Under the pieces are notes generated by a model. The model saw only the letters and a list, made by a program, of their open reading frames with translations, had not been told where the DNA came from and searched no databases. Source: Flagellimonas pelagia (lineage in GTDB: Bacteria > Bacteroidota > Bacteroidia > Flavobacteriales > Flavobacteriaceae). Taken from it: a stretch of 64,000 nt of DNA. The stretch lies in assembly GCF_003584135.1 (NCBI RefSeq), contig NZ_QXFI01000025.1, forward strand, positions 186,001 to 250,000. The letters run 5' to 3'. Positions within the stretch are counted from its first letter, which is position 1, and every line of letters starts with the position of its first letter. Shown here piece by piece: positions 7,224-16,507 of the stretch. A program made the position numbers and the translations under genes.

Positions 7224-10200
7224 TATTGAAATATACCTTTACTTTCTTTTCAAAATTTTGCCGCAAAGGTAAAGCTTGTCTGTTTAATATTTCAATGTCG
7301 TTTTGGTAATCTTTAAATAGCTCGGGTTTTGTAATAATGGGGTTGGCAAAATTAGTTTTGTTGGTTTCGCTTTCCCGTTCCTTTTTCTCGCCTTGTTCCA
7401 AGCTGGCATTTTCCAATTTCATCAATTGATGTTGGATGTTATTTGCCTTGCTCATGGTTCTATTCGTAATACCATTTTCTAGAAGATCATTCTCAAAATC
7501 TTCCATCTGTTGAATCAACTTTTTGGCGAGATTTTGATCCGACTTCTTAATAATATCACTCAATTGCTCCTCCAACTTTTCCCGAAGAAACTGTTGTTCC
7601 TTGTAAATTTCATAAACTTCATTCAGGTTCATTTCCTCAAGACCATTGCCGGTTTGACCCCCTGTAAATCCATTATCACCATTCTGTCCTTCTCCTTGTT
7701 CTGTACCTGAACCCTGGGGACCCTTCTCGCCTTGCTGCCCTTTTCCATCATTTCCTTTCTGTTCCCCTTCTTGCTGTGAAGGTTTTCCTTCTTGGCCCGA
7801 ACCCTGCATTTTATCTTGGATATCTTGCTGCCCTTTGATAATGTCCGGCAACTGGAAATTGGACCCTTGCCCATTACCCTGACTTGGGTTCATGTTTTGT
7901 TGCATATTATCTAGAACATTAGCCAAAAAGTCTGCAAGGGAATTGGTGGCATTCATCACATACTGCTGATAAGATGCCCCTTGATAAATTTGGTTTTCGG
8001 CAATACTTTCCAGCGATTTATCGATGTTATAATAGACCTCCGTGATCTGTTCATTTACAAATTCGGACAATTCTGCCCTTCTCAAGGACAGGGCAAATAA
8101 ACTGTCATCCACATGTTCAAATAACCTTCGTAGATTCTGTTGGTCCTTGACCGTTTTGGAAAATTGGGAAATATCTACGTCTGCTGTTTGAAGGTTATCG
8201 AACAGGTTCTCTTGTTTGAAAGAAAACGTGACCAAATTATCCAAAATCTGTCGCAACATTTCGGCATCTTCGGAATCCGTTTCGCCACCTCCCATAGAAC
8301 TTTGCTGCATGGCCTGGCTTAATTCCCGCATCTTCTGTGCTGCTGATTTTTGTTTTTTGGACGTATTATTTCCAGCTTCTTGCTTTTGTGCACTTTGGGA
8401 GGATTGATCCATTCCCTGCTGTTTGTTGATTTCCTCCAAAGCATCCTTTTGATCTTCCTTTATATCATCGGTCTTCTTTTTGTCCGTGTCCAACTCCAAC
8501 GGCTTTTGTAACTTCTGATTATCCTTTTCCAATTCTCGGATGTCCTTCTCCAAAGCATCAAAGTTTTCATTAAGCTTTTTTTGCTCCTTGTCACTAAAAT
8601 CCTGTCCCAATTTAAGCTCAGAGAGCACCTCTTGCTTCTCGGCTAGTTTCTCTAATTCAATTGCCAACTGCGAAGCCTTTTCAGTAACATAATAGCGTTT
8701 GGTCAATTCCAAGATCTGTTCAAGATTTCTGGTATTTTTGCCTTGGTTTTTTCCCAGTTCCTCAAGTCGCTTTTGCAATTCTTCCTTATCTATCTTATCC
8801 GCAATTTTGTTGAGTTCTTCCAAAAGCTCAGCGTTCTTCTTGGCCTCCAATTCTTGCCGTTCCAAACGTTCCCGTAACATCTTTTTTAACTCACTATCCT
8901 CGCTCCCCTTGTCGATACTCTCACTCAACTCCCTACTGAACTTTTTCATCAGGGCTTCCTGCTGCTCTTGCTTCTTTAAAAAGTTTCTGATTTCCCCCTT
9001 GTCCTCAAATGAAAGTGCTTTCTCCTCCTTCTGACTCTCAGTAATTTTAGAGAGCTCTTGCCTTTGTTCCTTAAAAGCTTTCAAGGATTCATTCATCTTG
9101 TTCAAAGTAGCATCCTGAAATTCTAACTCTTTGTTTTTCAATTCATTATTATCGTATAGCGTGGCATTGAAAACGGGGCTCTTGGTAACCTTTCCGCCTC
9201 TAATACCGTCATTATCAACCACTTCGAAATACAATTTATAACTCCTGCCTTCCTCCAATTGCAGTCCAGATGGAAAAGTGTAATAGAAACGATACACATT
9301 GGTATTGGGAGATTCTAAATCCAACCGCTGAATGGCCTTGGCATCATCCGAAGGGTAACACACTAATCGAATCTTGCTTATCCCATAATCATCAGCAGCC
9401 TGACCTGTGTAGAAAGATTGGTTAGGATTCAAGGAATCCAAAAATTGTTCCACGTGGACCGTGGCATTGGCATCCTTTACAACATCCAATTGATAACCAA
9501 GTTTTTCAAAATTCTTCACATGTACGTTTGAGGTGCTCAACTCGTAGGCAAAATCATTGTACAGCCTACTCTGGTATGTAAAAGAATTTTCGTCTTCGTG
9601 AAACTTATAAATAGAATCCTTTGAAGACAGTTGTATGTCTTCTACATTAACTCCCTCTATCTGCCAGGTTACCCGAGTCCCTTCTGGTATCACCGCGTTA
9701 CCCGTGCCTGTTATCATCTCTGGTGACTTATTCAGGTATTTGGGATACAGCATCTGCATTTTAAAATCCACGAGTGCGGGTGTTGCATAACTTTTAACGG
9801 AGTAGCTTCTGGAGTTCCAACCATTGGCCATTAGATAAAATGAGCTTTCCGTCACCGGTGCTTCAAAAGTATAGGTATACTCGCCACCGACTTGCTTCAT
9901 CAACAATTCCTCACCATTTACTACAATACTCATACTTTCTGGCCGAATGGACCCTTCTGTGGTGGCCCTGATCGTAAGCGGTTCGTTGTCCAAAACTTCC
10001 AACTTATCGTTCAAAAGATGAAAAGCAAAAGGTGCCGGCTTTTCATAGGCCAAGTTATAGTGTAACACCCTTTCATGGGAATTGAAGAACGAAACAATGT
10101 TACCTGAAATCCAAATAAAAGCAAGAAGCACCACCGGAATCACGACATACTTGGCGTAGGAATAACTTTGTTTAAAATCCACAGCCTGTGCAAAAGGTAT

Positions 10201-10611
10201 AGGCTTCAACCCTCTCGCCCTTTGTTCTATACTGGCCAATAAAAGGTCGGTCTTCTCATTGGAATCCGAGAGTTCCAAAAGGTTCAGCAGCTTATCATCA
10301 ACGTTAGGAAAATGCTTCCCGATCAATACAGACGCTTCCCTGTTGGTGATTCCACCTCGAATTCGAAACAAATACAAAAGGGGTACAACAATGAACCGAT
10401 ATAATAGGAACAATTCAACCAAAACAAAGAGGATGAACAGGGTCAACCGCCAACCTTGGTTCAACCAAAACAAAAACTCCAAAGATGTTATCGCAATCCA
10501 AAAAAGCATGCCGAGGGCCAAGAAAAGTAAACTTCCCTTGATCAATTTCTGGGTGTAGTGCTTTTTGATGAAAGCACTCAATTTGTTCAATATTTCCTCG
10601 TAATTGCCCAA
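7216..10611 (-). CDS. DUF4175 family membrane-anchored coiled-coil protein
   Basis: 1131 residues, conserved in flavobacteria but functionally uncharacterised. Two membrane helices are near the N-terminus (about residues 25-45 and 53-80) and a third around 155-175; a beta-rich region follows (~200-490), then very long K/E/Q-rich coiled coils (~500-780), a low-complexity G/Q/S stretch (~920-1000), and a C-terminal helical part. This suggests a periplasmic or cytoplasmic scaffold anchored in the inner membrane. The start codon is TTG at 10611: the N-terminal segment after it (ILNKLSAFIKKHYTQKLIKG) resembles the family's normal beginning and the next Met is inside the first membrane helix. It heads the operon with ybeY and mnmG. 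Confidence 0.88.
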   Translation of the reverse strand: MGNYEEILNKLSAFIKKHYTQKLIKGSLLFLALGMLFWIAITSLEFLFWLNQGWRLTLFILFVLVELFLLYRFIVVPLLYLFRIRGGITNREASVLIGKHFPNVDDKLLNLLELSDSNEKTDLLLASIEQRARGLKPIPFAQAVDFKQSYSYAKYVVIPVVLLAFIWISGNIVSFFNSHERVLHYNLAYEKPAPFAFHLLNDKLEVLDNEPLTIRATTEGSIRPESMSIVVNGEELLMKQVGGEYTYTFEAPVTESSFYLMANGWNSRSYSVKSYATPALVDFKMQMLYPKYLNKSPEMITGTGNAVIPEGTRVTWQIEGVNVEDIQLSSKDSIYKFHEDENSFTYQSRLYNDFAYELSTSNVHVKNFEKLGYQLDVVKDANATVHVEQFLDSLNPNQSFYTGQAADDYGISKIRLVCYPSDDAKAIQRLDLESPNTNVYRFYYTFPSGLQLEEGRSYKLYFEVVDNDGIRGGKVTKSPVFNATLYDNNELKNKELEFQDATLNKMNESLKAFKEQRQELSKITESQKEEKALSFEDKGEIRNFLKKQEQQEALMKKFSRELSESIDKGSEDSELKKMLRERLERQELEAKKNAELLEELNKIADKIDKEELQKRLEELGKNQGKNTRNLEQILELTKRYYVTEKASQLAIELEKLAEKQEVLSELKLGQDFSDKEQKKLNENFDALEKDIRELEKDNQKLQKPLELDTDKKKTDDIKEDQKDALEEINKQQGMDQSSQSAQKQEAGNNTSKKQKSAAQKMRELSQAMQQSSMGGGETDSEDAEMLRQILDNLVTFSFKQENLFDNLQTADVDISQFSKTVKDQQNLRRLFEHVDDSLFALSLRRAELSEFVNEQITEVYYNIDKSLESIAENQIYQGASYQQYVMNATNSLADFLANVLDNMQQNMNPSQGNGQGSNFQLPDIIKGQQDIQDKMQGSGQEGKPSQQEGEQKGNDGKGQQGEKGPQGSGTEQGEGQNGDNGFTGGQTGNGLEEMNLNEVYEIYKEQQFLREKLEEQLSDIIKKSDQNLAKKLIQQMEDFENDLLENGITNRTMSKANNIQHQLMKLENASLEQGEKKERESETNKTNFANPIITKPELFKDYQNDIEILNRQALPLRQNFEKKVKVYFNND
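9446..9461. promoter_or_regulatory. weak parS-like site inside the DUF4175 gene
   Basis: TGTTCCACGTGGACCG matches TGTTCCACGTGGAACA at 14 of 16 positions; the first 13 bases are identical. It lies in coding sequence and is supported mainly by its clustering with the better sites at 4908 and 6809. Confidence 0.4.
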
Positions 10612-10748
10612 TTGCTGAATTTATCTACTACCAAAATACCTGATCCTTAACAAATCAGGAGAAAATTTTTGTTAAACCTTAACGAACGACACCCCTAGAA
10701 TCACTGGAAACGCATCCAACAATCCTTTTCTAATCGTAAAGCGGAGCG

Positions 10749-10756
10749 TATCTTTG
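10749..10756 (+). promoter_or_regulatory. gltX promoter -7 box
   Basis: TATCTTTG, perfect match to TAnnTTTG, 18 bases before the gltX ATG. It overlaps a possible upstream TTG start at 10754, which is therefore rejected. Confidence 0.65.
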
Positions 10757-10774
10757 CTTCATAAGCATAATGCC

Positions 10775-12277
10775 ATGAGTGAAAAAGTAAGGGTCCGATT
10801 TGCGCCCAGCCCAACGGGGCCATTACACATTGGCGGTCTCCGCACTGCATTGTTCAACTATCTCTTCGCCAAGAAAAACGGCGGTGATTTTCTGTTACGA
10901 ATCGAGGATACCGATCAAAACCGTTATGTGGAAGGAGCCGAAGAATACATTATCGAAGCCCTGAACTGGTGCGGAATTCCTTTTGATGAAGGACCGGGAA
11001 AAGAAGGCAATTTTGGACCCTACCGGCAGAGTGAACGCAAAAACCTGTACAAAGCCTATGCCCTTCAGCTTATCGAAAATGGAAATGCATATTACGCCTT
11101 TGATTCTGCTGAAAGCTTGGATTTTCACAGAAAGGACCACGAGGAAAAAGGTAAAACGTTCATTTATAACTGGCATAATAGATTAAAACTTTCTAACTCG
11201 CTTTCGCTGTCCAAAGAAGAAGTGGATGCCAAATTGGGAGCGGGTGAAGATTATGTCATCCGTTTTAAGTCGCCACAGGATGAACAGCTGATCTTGAACG
11301 ATATCATTCGGGGTGAGATAACCATCGACACCAACATTTTGGACGATAAAGTCTTGTTCAAAAGTGATGGCATGCCCACATACCATTTGGCCAACATTGT
11401 GGACGATCATTTGATGAAAATTACCCACGTAATCCGTGGTGAAGAATGGTTGCCCTCTTTGGCATTGCACCAATTGCTCTACCAAGCCTTTGGATGGGAT
11501 GCGCCGAAATTTGCGCATTTACCCCTTATCATGAAACCTGTTGGAAAAGGGAAATTGAGCAAACGCGATGGAGAAAAAGGAGGTTTCCCTGTGTTTCCTC
11601 TTTCTTGGAATGAATCAACGGGCTACCGCGAAGCTGGTTTCTTCCCAGAGGCGGTGGTCAATTTTTTGGCCCTATTGGGCTGGAACCCAGGAACGGAACA
11701 GGAAATATTCTCCCTAGATGAACTGGTACAGATTTTCAGTTTGGAACGCGTGAACAAATCCGGGGCAAGGTTCGACCCAGAAAAAAACAATTGGTATAAT
11801 CAGCAATGGCTCCAGAGAAAAACCGATGATGAATTGGCTGAAATATTTATCAAAGACTTACAGGAGAGACAAATTAAAGTCGACTTTGCAAAGGTGAAAC
11901 GGGTGGTTTCCCAGATCAAGGAAAGAGCTGTTTTTGTTTCCGATTTCTGGAATTTAAGTGATTACTTTTTTCAGAGGCCGACCAACTATGAGGAAAAAGC
12001 GGTAAAAAAACAGTGGAAAGAAGACACGCCCCAAATCATGGAGGAAGTTTTGGAAATACTGTCCGGCATTACAGAATTTGAATCTTCCAATATTGAGACC
12101 CTAGTAAAGGAATGGATTTCCAAAAAAGAACTCTCCTTTGGAAAAGTAATGCCCCCATTACGTCTTATCATTGTCGGTGACATGAAAGGACCCCATTTGT
12201 TCGACATCTTGGAACTGATTGGAAAAGAAGAAAGCATACAGCGGATCAAAACCGCCATTACGACCTTATCCAATTGA
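10775..12277 (+). CDS. gltX: Glutamyl-tRNA synthetase
   Basis: 500 residues from the ATG at 10775 (MSEKVRVRFAPSPTG). Charges tRNA-Glu with glutamate. Class I signature HIGH appears as PTGPLHIGGLRTALFN near residues 13-28, and the KMSKS loop as GKLSKRDGEKGG near 258-270. Rossmann catalytic domain first, then the all-helical anticodon-binding domain. A longer in-frame TTG start at 10754 lies inside the promoter -7 box, so the ATG is preferred. Because glnS is also present in the window, this enzyme need not misacylate tRNA-Gln. It is divergent from the DUF4175 operon. Confidence 0.97.
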   Translation: MSEKVRVRFAPSPTGPLHIGGLRTALFNYLFAKKNGGDFLLRIEDTDQNRYVEGAEEYIIEALNWCGIPFDEGPGKEGNFGPYRQSERKNLYKAYALQLIENGNAYYAFDSAESLDFHRKDHEEKGKTFIYNWHNRLKLSNSLSLSKEEVDAKLGAGEDYVIRFKSPQDEQLILNDIIRGEITIDTNILDDKVLFKSDGMPTYHLANIVDDHLMKITHVIRGEEWLPSLALHQLLYQAFGWDAPKFAHLPLIMKPVGKGKLSKRDGEKGGFPVFPLSWNESTGYREAGFFPEAVVNFLALLGWNPGTEQEIFSLDELVQIFSLERVNKSGARFDPEKNNWYNQQWLQRKTDDELAEIFIKDLQERQIKVDFAKVKRVVSQIKERAVFVSDFWNLSDYFFQRPTNYEEKAVKKQWKEDTPQIMEEVLEILSGITEFESSNIETLVKEWISKKELSFGKVMPPLRLIIVGDMKGPHLFDILELIGKEESIQRIKTAITTLSN

Positions 12278-12364
12278 CGGATCTGTAACAAAACTTGATG
12301 GATGGCGACCTATGGTGTACAAGAGTTTCGTAAATTCCATTTCTAACATAAAAATCTAAACACT

Positions 12365-13294
12365 ATGGGCAATTATTTCATAATACCTATCGTATTTTTT
12401 GCGCTTGTAATTTTTTTCAAGTTCTTCTTTATCGTAAAGCAACAAACCGCAGTCATCATAGAACGGTTTGGTAAGTTCCATAGCATTCGCCACTCAGGGC
12501 TACAGATGAAAATTCCGTTAGTGGACCGAATCGTGACCCGAGTAGGTTTGAAAATTCAACAGCTAGACGTTATTGTGGAAACCAAAACGCTTGACGATGT
12601 ATTCGTGAAATTGAAAGTTTCAGTTCAATATGTGGTCATCAAGGATAAAGTATATGAGGCGTTCTACAAACTGGAATATCCCCATGATCAGATCACTTCC
12701 TACGTATTCGATGTGGTCCGTGCGGAAGTGCCCAAAATGAAATTGGACGACGTCTTCGTGAAAAAAGATGACATCGCCATTGCAGTAAAGGCTGAATTGC
12801 AAGATGCCATGTTGGAATACGGATATGATATCATCAAAACATTGGTGACCGATATCGATCCAGATGCCCAGGTAAAAGCAGCCATGAACCGTATCAATGC
12901 TGCTGAACGTGAAAAAATCGCCGCCCAGTTTGAAGGAGATGCCCAACGGATCCTGATTGTGGAAAAAGCGAAGGCCGAAGCCGAAAGCAAAAGATTGCAA
13001 GGTCAAGGTATTGCCGATCAGCGTAGGGAAATTGCAAGAGGATTGGAAGAATCCGTGGAAGTATTGAACAAGGTGGGCATCAACTCACAAGAGGCTTCCG
13101 CTTTGATCGTGGTGACCCAACATTATGACACCCTACAGGCCATTGGCGAGGAGACCAATACCAACTTGATTTTGTTGCCCAACTCCCCACAGGCCGGTAG
13201 CGACATGCTGAACAATATGGTGGCTTCCTTCACGGCGAGCAACCAAATTGGGGAAGCTATGAAAAAGCAAAACAACAAGAAGAACAACGATTAA
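12365..13294 (+). CDS. SPFH/Band 7 (stomatin-prohibitin) family membrane protein
   Basis: 309 residues: one N-terminal membrane helix (about 4-24), then the Band 7 domain (VKQQTAVIIERFGKF to about residue 190; IPLVDRI and VRAEVPKMKLDDVF are typical), a long Ala/Glu-rich helix (~190-240) used for oligomerisation, and a short basic tail. Closest in architecture to QmcA/paraslipin proteins that form large ring or cage assemblies in the inner membrane and associate with proteases such as FtsH. No NfeD partner is adjacent. It ends before a bidirectional terminator shared with the converging small-gene cluster. Confidence 0.9.
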   Translation: MGNYFIIPIVFFALVIFFKFFFIVKQQTAVIIERFGKFHSIRHSGLQMKIPLVDRIVTRVGLKIQQLDVIVETKTLDDVFVKLKVSVQYVVIKDKVYEAFYKLEYPHDQITSYVFDVVRAEVPKMKLDDVFVKKDDIAIAVKAELQDAMLEYGYDIIKTLVTDIDPDAQVKAAMNRINAAEREKIAAQFEGDAQRILIVEKAKAEAESKRLQGQGIADQRREIARGLEESVEVLNKVGINSQEASALIVVTQHYDTLQAIGEETNTNLILLPNSPQAGSDMLNNMVASFTASNQIGEAMKKQNNKKNND

Positions 13295-13312
13295 ACTGTT
13301 CATAACCATAAA

Positions 13313-13337
13313 AAAAGGCTCCCATGTGGAGCCTTTT
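13313..13337. terminator. Bidirectional terminator between SPFH gene and DUF6327-like gene
   Basis: Perfect ten-base stem AAAAGGCTCC / GGAGCCTTTT with loop CATGT, flanked by A-run on the left and T-run on the right. It can end both the plus-strand SPFH transcript and the minus-strand cluster. Confidence 0.85.
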
Positions 13338-13356
13338 CTGTTTTTAAGATATTGGT

Positions 13357-13572
13357 CTAACCAATCTTTTTCAGAATTTTCTTGGCAACTATTGAAATGG
13401 CCACCTTTTGAATAATGGGTGTCAGCCCTCCTAAAATATTCACGGGATAAAGTTCCTTCTTGGTGTTTTGAAGCGCCAATTTCAATTGTTCCTCGTCTAT
13501 CTGTCTTTCCAACTTCAAGATTTTAAGATCTTGATCTATGGCCTCAAAGGATGTATATTGCTTTTGTATCAT
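13357..13572 (-). CDS. Small protein, DUF6327-like
   Basis: 71 residues: a charged amphipathic helix ([26 protein letters not shown]) followed by a hydrophobic, glycine-containing C-terminal segment ([23 protein letters not shown]). It matches the pattern of small proteins that follow a YtxH protein and a holin-like protein in many Bacteroidetes. The ATG overlaps the stop of the preceding gene (ATGA), so it is translationally coupled. Function unknown; the family label is from context and length. Confidence 0.65.
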   Translation of the reverse strand: MIQKQYTSFEAIDQDLKILKLERQIDEEQLKLALQNTKKELYPVNILGGLTPIIQKVAISIVAKKILKKIG

Positions 13573-13919
13573 AGTTCATCAAAATAAAATTTAGAAAACT
13601 TCTCCAGTAGCGGTCTTTCCAACCTTTGTCTGAAGACGAATATGATTATACCTATCAGTACATAAAATCCTCCGACCAACAAAAATCCCAAGGCGTTGCT
13701 ATCCAGTGAGCTTCCGATCCAAAAAGCAGCGCTTATCGAAAGGAACAAAAGGGCCATGGCCACCATTGATCCAATCAGGATGACCTTGGCGCCCATGGTA
13801 ATACCCTGCATCATGGACTTGAAGCTTTTCAACCTATAAAAGTCGATGCTGTTGTTTACATAGGACTTGGCACTATGTTCCGCTTCGGAAAACTGCTCTT
13901 TGATGTCCTCGAAAGCCAT
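13569..13919 (-). CDS. Holin-superfamily (Holin-X/YqjE-like) membrane protein
   Basis: 116 residues with two adjacent membrane hairpin helices (about 42-65 and 72-95), a soluble helix before them ([23 protein letters not shown]) and a basic tail ([20 protein letters not shown]). This is the architecture of the phage-holin-3/YqjE group, which in chromosomes is usually a stress-associated membrane protein and not a lysis gene. It lies between YtxH and the DUF6327-like gene with a 3-base gap upstream and a 4-base overlap downstream. No other phage genes are near. Confidence 0.75.
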   Translation of the reverse strand: MAFEDIKEQFSEAEHSAKSYVNNSIDFYRLKSFKSMMQGITMGAKVILIGSMVAMALLFLSISAAFWIGSSLDSNALGFLLVGGFYVLIGIIIFVFRQRLERPLLEKFSKFYFDEL

Positions 13920-13922
13920 GTA

Positions 13923-14252
13923 CTATTTTTGAAGTTCTGCGTTCTTCTCTCTCAAGTCTTCCAACTTTCTTTCCAAAGCCACAATAATATCATCGGCCTT
14001 GTAACTCATGTTGGAAAGCGTGTCCTCCAATTTTTCCTCGAACTCCATTTTTTTGGCTTCAGCTGTTTTATGGAATTCGTTCTTGGCATTGGATATGGTA
14101 TCGGCCAAATCATTTTTTGCCTTTACGGCACTTTTCTTTATTTTCTTCCTGGTTTTGGTTCCCTTATCGGGAGCATAAAGAATTCCAACTCCGGCTCCTA
14201 CAATGGCACCGGTCAATAATGCTGTTAAAATGTTTCCTGTATCATTAGACAT
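13923..14252 (-). CDS. YtxH-domain general stress-type protein
   Basis: 109 residues. N-terminal glycine-rich membrane segment (NILTALLTGAIVGAGVGILYAPDKG) ending in the YtxH hallmark YAPDKGTKTRKKIKK, then a long charged coiled coil. YtxH proteins are small membrane-anchored proteins induced by stress in Bacillus; the flavobacterial role is unknown. It is first in a three-gene minus-strand cluster with the holin-like and DUF6327-like genes. Confidence 0.8.
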   Translation of the reverse strand: MSNDTGNILTALLTGAIVGAGVGILYAPDKGTKTRKKIKKSAVKAKNDLADTISNAKNEFHKTAEAKKMEFEEKLEDTLSNMSYKADDIIVALERKLEDLREKNAELQK

Positions 14253-14559
14253 AATTTCTAGGTTTTAAGATTAAACTTTAGTGAAGTATCCATCGAACGT
14301 CATATCATCTTTCAAAATCATACCGTCCCATCGATACAATGCTAAGGTACCCCAGTAAAAAGGGGAAGCTTGATGCAATCCATATAAAGATTGACTCTTA
14401 CGATGAAAAAAGGGAAATAAGAGGGTTTTATGGGGTTTTATCCCGGTGGCTGGTCAATTGGGTTGCCCAAATAAAAAAGGGCGCCAAAAAGCGCCCAATT
14501 GATTCGTTTTCCATAAAATAAACTGATTGTTATTTTTTATTCAATAGGAGATGGCTATA
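14253..14559. other. Intergenic region with ytxH upstream sequence and glnS terminator
   Basis: About 300 bases between ytxH (start) and glnS (stop), both on the minus strand. It holds the glnS terminator at 14472-14496 and a possible ytxH promoter box (minus strand TAGCATTG at 14344-14337, one mismatch to TAnnTTTG). A 60-codon plus-strand frame spans it but runs through the terminator and is not considered a gene. Confidence 0.5.
14472..14496 (-). terminator. glnS terminator
   Basis: GGGCGC / GCGCCC six-pair stem (14479-14484 and 14491-14496) with a T-run following on the minus strand (A-run at 14472-14478 on plus). Placed 64 bases after the glnS stop codon. Confidence 0.85.
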
Positions 14560-16245
14560 CTAGTCTTTTTGTTCCAATTTCGCCCAAGTGTCCCTTAAAG
14601 TAACCGTTCGGTTAAAAACCATTTTTTCTTTGGTCGAGTCCTTGTCCACATTAAAATATCCCATGCGTTGAAACTGGAACTGATCACCAACTTGGGCATC
14701 CTTTAAACTAGGTTCCAAATAGCCAGTAATTTTTTCCAAGGAATCAGGATTCACAAAATCCATGAAATCTTTGTCCTTGTGTCCATCTGGTGTGGGATCC
14801 GTAAACAGTCGATCGTAAAGTCTTACTTCTGCGGTCATCGCATGTGGTATGGAAACCCAATGCAGGGTACCCTTCACTTTTCGAAGGCTTTCTTCTGTAC
14901 CGGAACCGCTCTTACTTTTGGGGTCATAGGTGCATTGTACTTCTATCACATTGCCCTCGCTGTCCTTGGTGCAGCTATTGGCTTGGATGATGTAACCGTT
15001 CTTCAAACGAACTTCTCCACCGAGTTTTAACCTAAAGAACTTTCTGTTGGCATCTTCCCTAAAATCCTCTTGTTCAATATATAACTCTCGAGAAAAAGGA
15101 ACTTTCCGAAAGCCTGCCGATTCATCCTCGGGATTATTTTCAGCATCAAGCCATTCTTCTTTCCCTTCCTCATAATTGGTGATGACCAGTTTTAAAGGAT
15201 TGAGTACGGCCATGACCCGTGGCGCGATTTTGTTCAAATGTTCCCTGACATGGAATTCCAACAAGGAAACATCCACCACGTTCTCGCGTTTGGCAATACC
15301 AATGGTGTTCGCAAAATTCTTGATGGATTCCGGGGTGTAGCCCCTTCTTCTCAAACCTGAAATGGTAGGCATTCTGGGATCGTCCCAACCAGCCACCACA
15401 CCGCTGGTCACCAATTGCAGCAACTTTCGCTTGCTCACCACCGTATGGCTTAAATTCCGACGGGCAAATTCACGTTGTTTTGGGCGTAGTTTATCAGCAG
15501 ATACCAATTGGTCCAAAAACCAATCATATAGTTCTCTATGTGGTAAAAACTCCAGTGTACAAAGGGAATGCGACACCTGTTCGATATAATCGCTCTCCCC
15601 GTGGGTCCAATCGTACATAGGATAAATACACCAATCGGTATTTGTTCTGTGGTGGGCTTTGTGCAATATGCGGTACATGACGGGGTCGCGCATCAACATA
15701 TTGGAAGAGGCCATATTGATCTTGGCCCGAAGCACGTGCTCTCCCTCCTTGAATTCCCCATTTTTCATCCCTTCGAACAGCTTCAGGTTTTCCTCCACGG
15801 AACGATCTCGGTAAGGGCTGGGCTTTCCGGGCTCCGTTGGTGTCCCTTTCTGGCTTGCGATCTCTTCCGAAGTCTGACTGTCCACATACGCTTTGCCTTG
15901 CTTTATCAACTCCACGGCCCAGTCGTACAACTGCTGAAAATAGTCGGATGCATAGCATTCCGTATCCCATTCATAACCAAGCCAAGCGACATCTTTTTTT
16001 ATGGCCTCCACATACTCCTTTTCCTCCTTTGCAGGATTCGTGTCGTCAAAGCGAAGATTGACAGGGGCATTATACTTCAATCCCAACCCAAAATTGAGGC
16101 AAATGGAACTTGCGTGCCCAATGTGAAGATACCCATTTGGTTCGGGGGGGAAACGGAATCTCAATTGGTCCGATCCATACCCGGTTTTCAGGTCTTCCTC
16201 AATGATGTGTTCTATAAAATTCAGCGATTTAACTTCTTCCGCCAT
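14560..16245 (-). CDS. glnS: Glutaminyl-tRNA synthetase
   Basis: 561 residues from ATG at 16245 (MAEEVKSLNFIEHIIEEDL). Attaches glutamine to tRNA-Gln directly, so the indirect amidotransferase route is not needed for Gln. HIGH motif reads PNGYLHIGHASSICLNFGL near residues 35-53; the KMSKS-type loop reads VVSKRKLLQLV near 260-270; the C-terminal half is the two-beta-barrel anticodon-binding domain (VRLKNGYIIQANSCTKDSEGNV region). A longer frame to 16284 exists, but a minus-strand TACATTTG promoter box lies at 16270-16263, inside that extension, so the shorter start is preferred. It is divergent from sprC. Confidence 0.97.
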   Translation of the reverse strand: MAEEVKSLNFIEHIIEEDLKTGYGSDQLRFRFPPEPNGYLHIGHASSICLNFGLGLKYNAPVNLRFDDTNPAKEEKEYVEAIKKDVAWLGYEWDTECYASDYFQQLYDWAVELIKQGKAYVDSQTSEEIASQKGTPTEPGKPSPYRDRSVEENLKLFEGMKNGEFKEGEHVLRAKINMASSNMLMRDPVMYRILHKAHHRTNTDWCIYPMYDWTHGESDYIEQVSHSLCTLEFLPHRELYDWFLDQLVSADKLRPKQREFARRNLSHTVVSKRKLLQLVTSGVVAGWDDPRMPTISGLRRRGYTPESIKNFANTIGIAKRENVVDVSLLEFHVREHLNKIAPRVMAVLNPLKLVITNYEEGKEEWLDAENNPEDESAGFRKVPFSRELYIEQEDFREDANRKFFRLKLGGEVRLKNGYIIQANSCTKDSEGNVIEVQCTYDPKSKSGSGTEESLRKVKGTLHWVSIPHAMTAEVRLYDRLFTDPTPDGHKDKDFMDFVNPDSLEKITGYLEPSLKDAQVGDQFQFQRMGYFNVDKDSTKEKMVFNRTVTLRDTWAKLEQKD

Positions 16246-16262
16246 ACCCAAAATTTGAAGCG

Positions 16263-16270
16263 CAAATGTA
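16263..16270 (-). promoter_or_regulatory. glnS promoter -7 box
   Basis: Minus strand TACATTTG matches TAnnTTTG, 18 bases upstream of the chosen glnS ATG. It decides against the longer start at 16284. Confidence 0.6.
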
Positions 16271-16507
16271 GCAAAATCAACCATTCCTAGCTATTATTTG
16301 CACTTTTGTGTATACAAAGTACGCGATTTCACAACACTTTTTCTGTCCCCTACAACAATATCTTTCTGTTCGACGAAATTAACAACATATTTGTTATTGG
16401 AATACTATATGAAATCGAGGCGCTTGAGAACCGCCACGAAGAACAAACACATTTAAGGGGCACAAACTAACAGGGCATTATTGCCCATAACCTCTTAAAA
16501 ACTAACG

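Noticed and set aside
10754..10774. TTG start extending GltX by seven residues
   Set aside because: It overlaps the promoter -7 box and the family starts at the ATG 10775.
13569..13919. Holin-like gene as evidence of a prophage
   Set aside because: No other phage genes surround it, and the YtxH/holin-like/DUF6327 trio is a usual chromosomal set in Bacteroidetes.
14339..14521. 60-codon plus-strand frame between ytxH and glnS
   Set aside because: It runs through the glnS terminator hairpin and has no family resemblance; judged non-coding.
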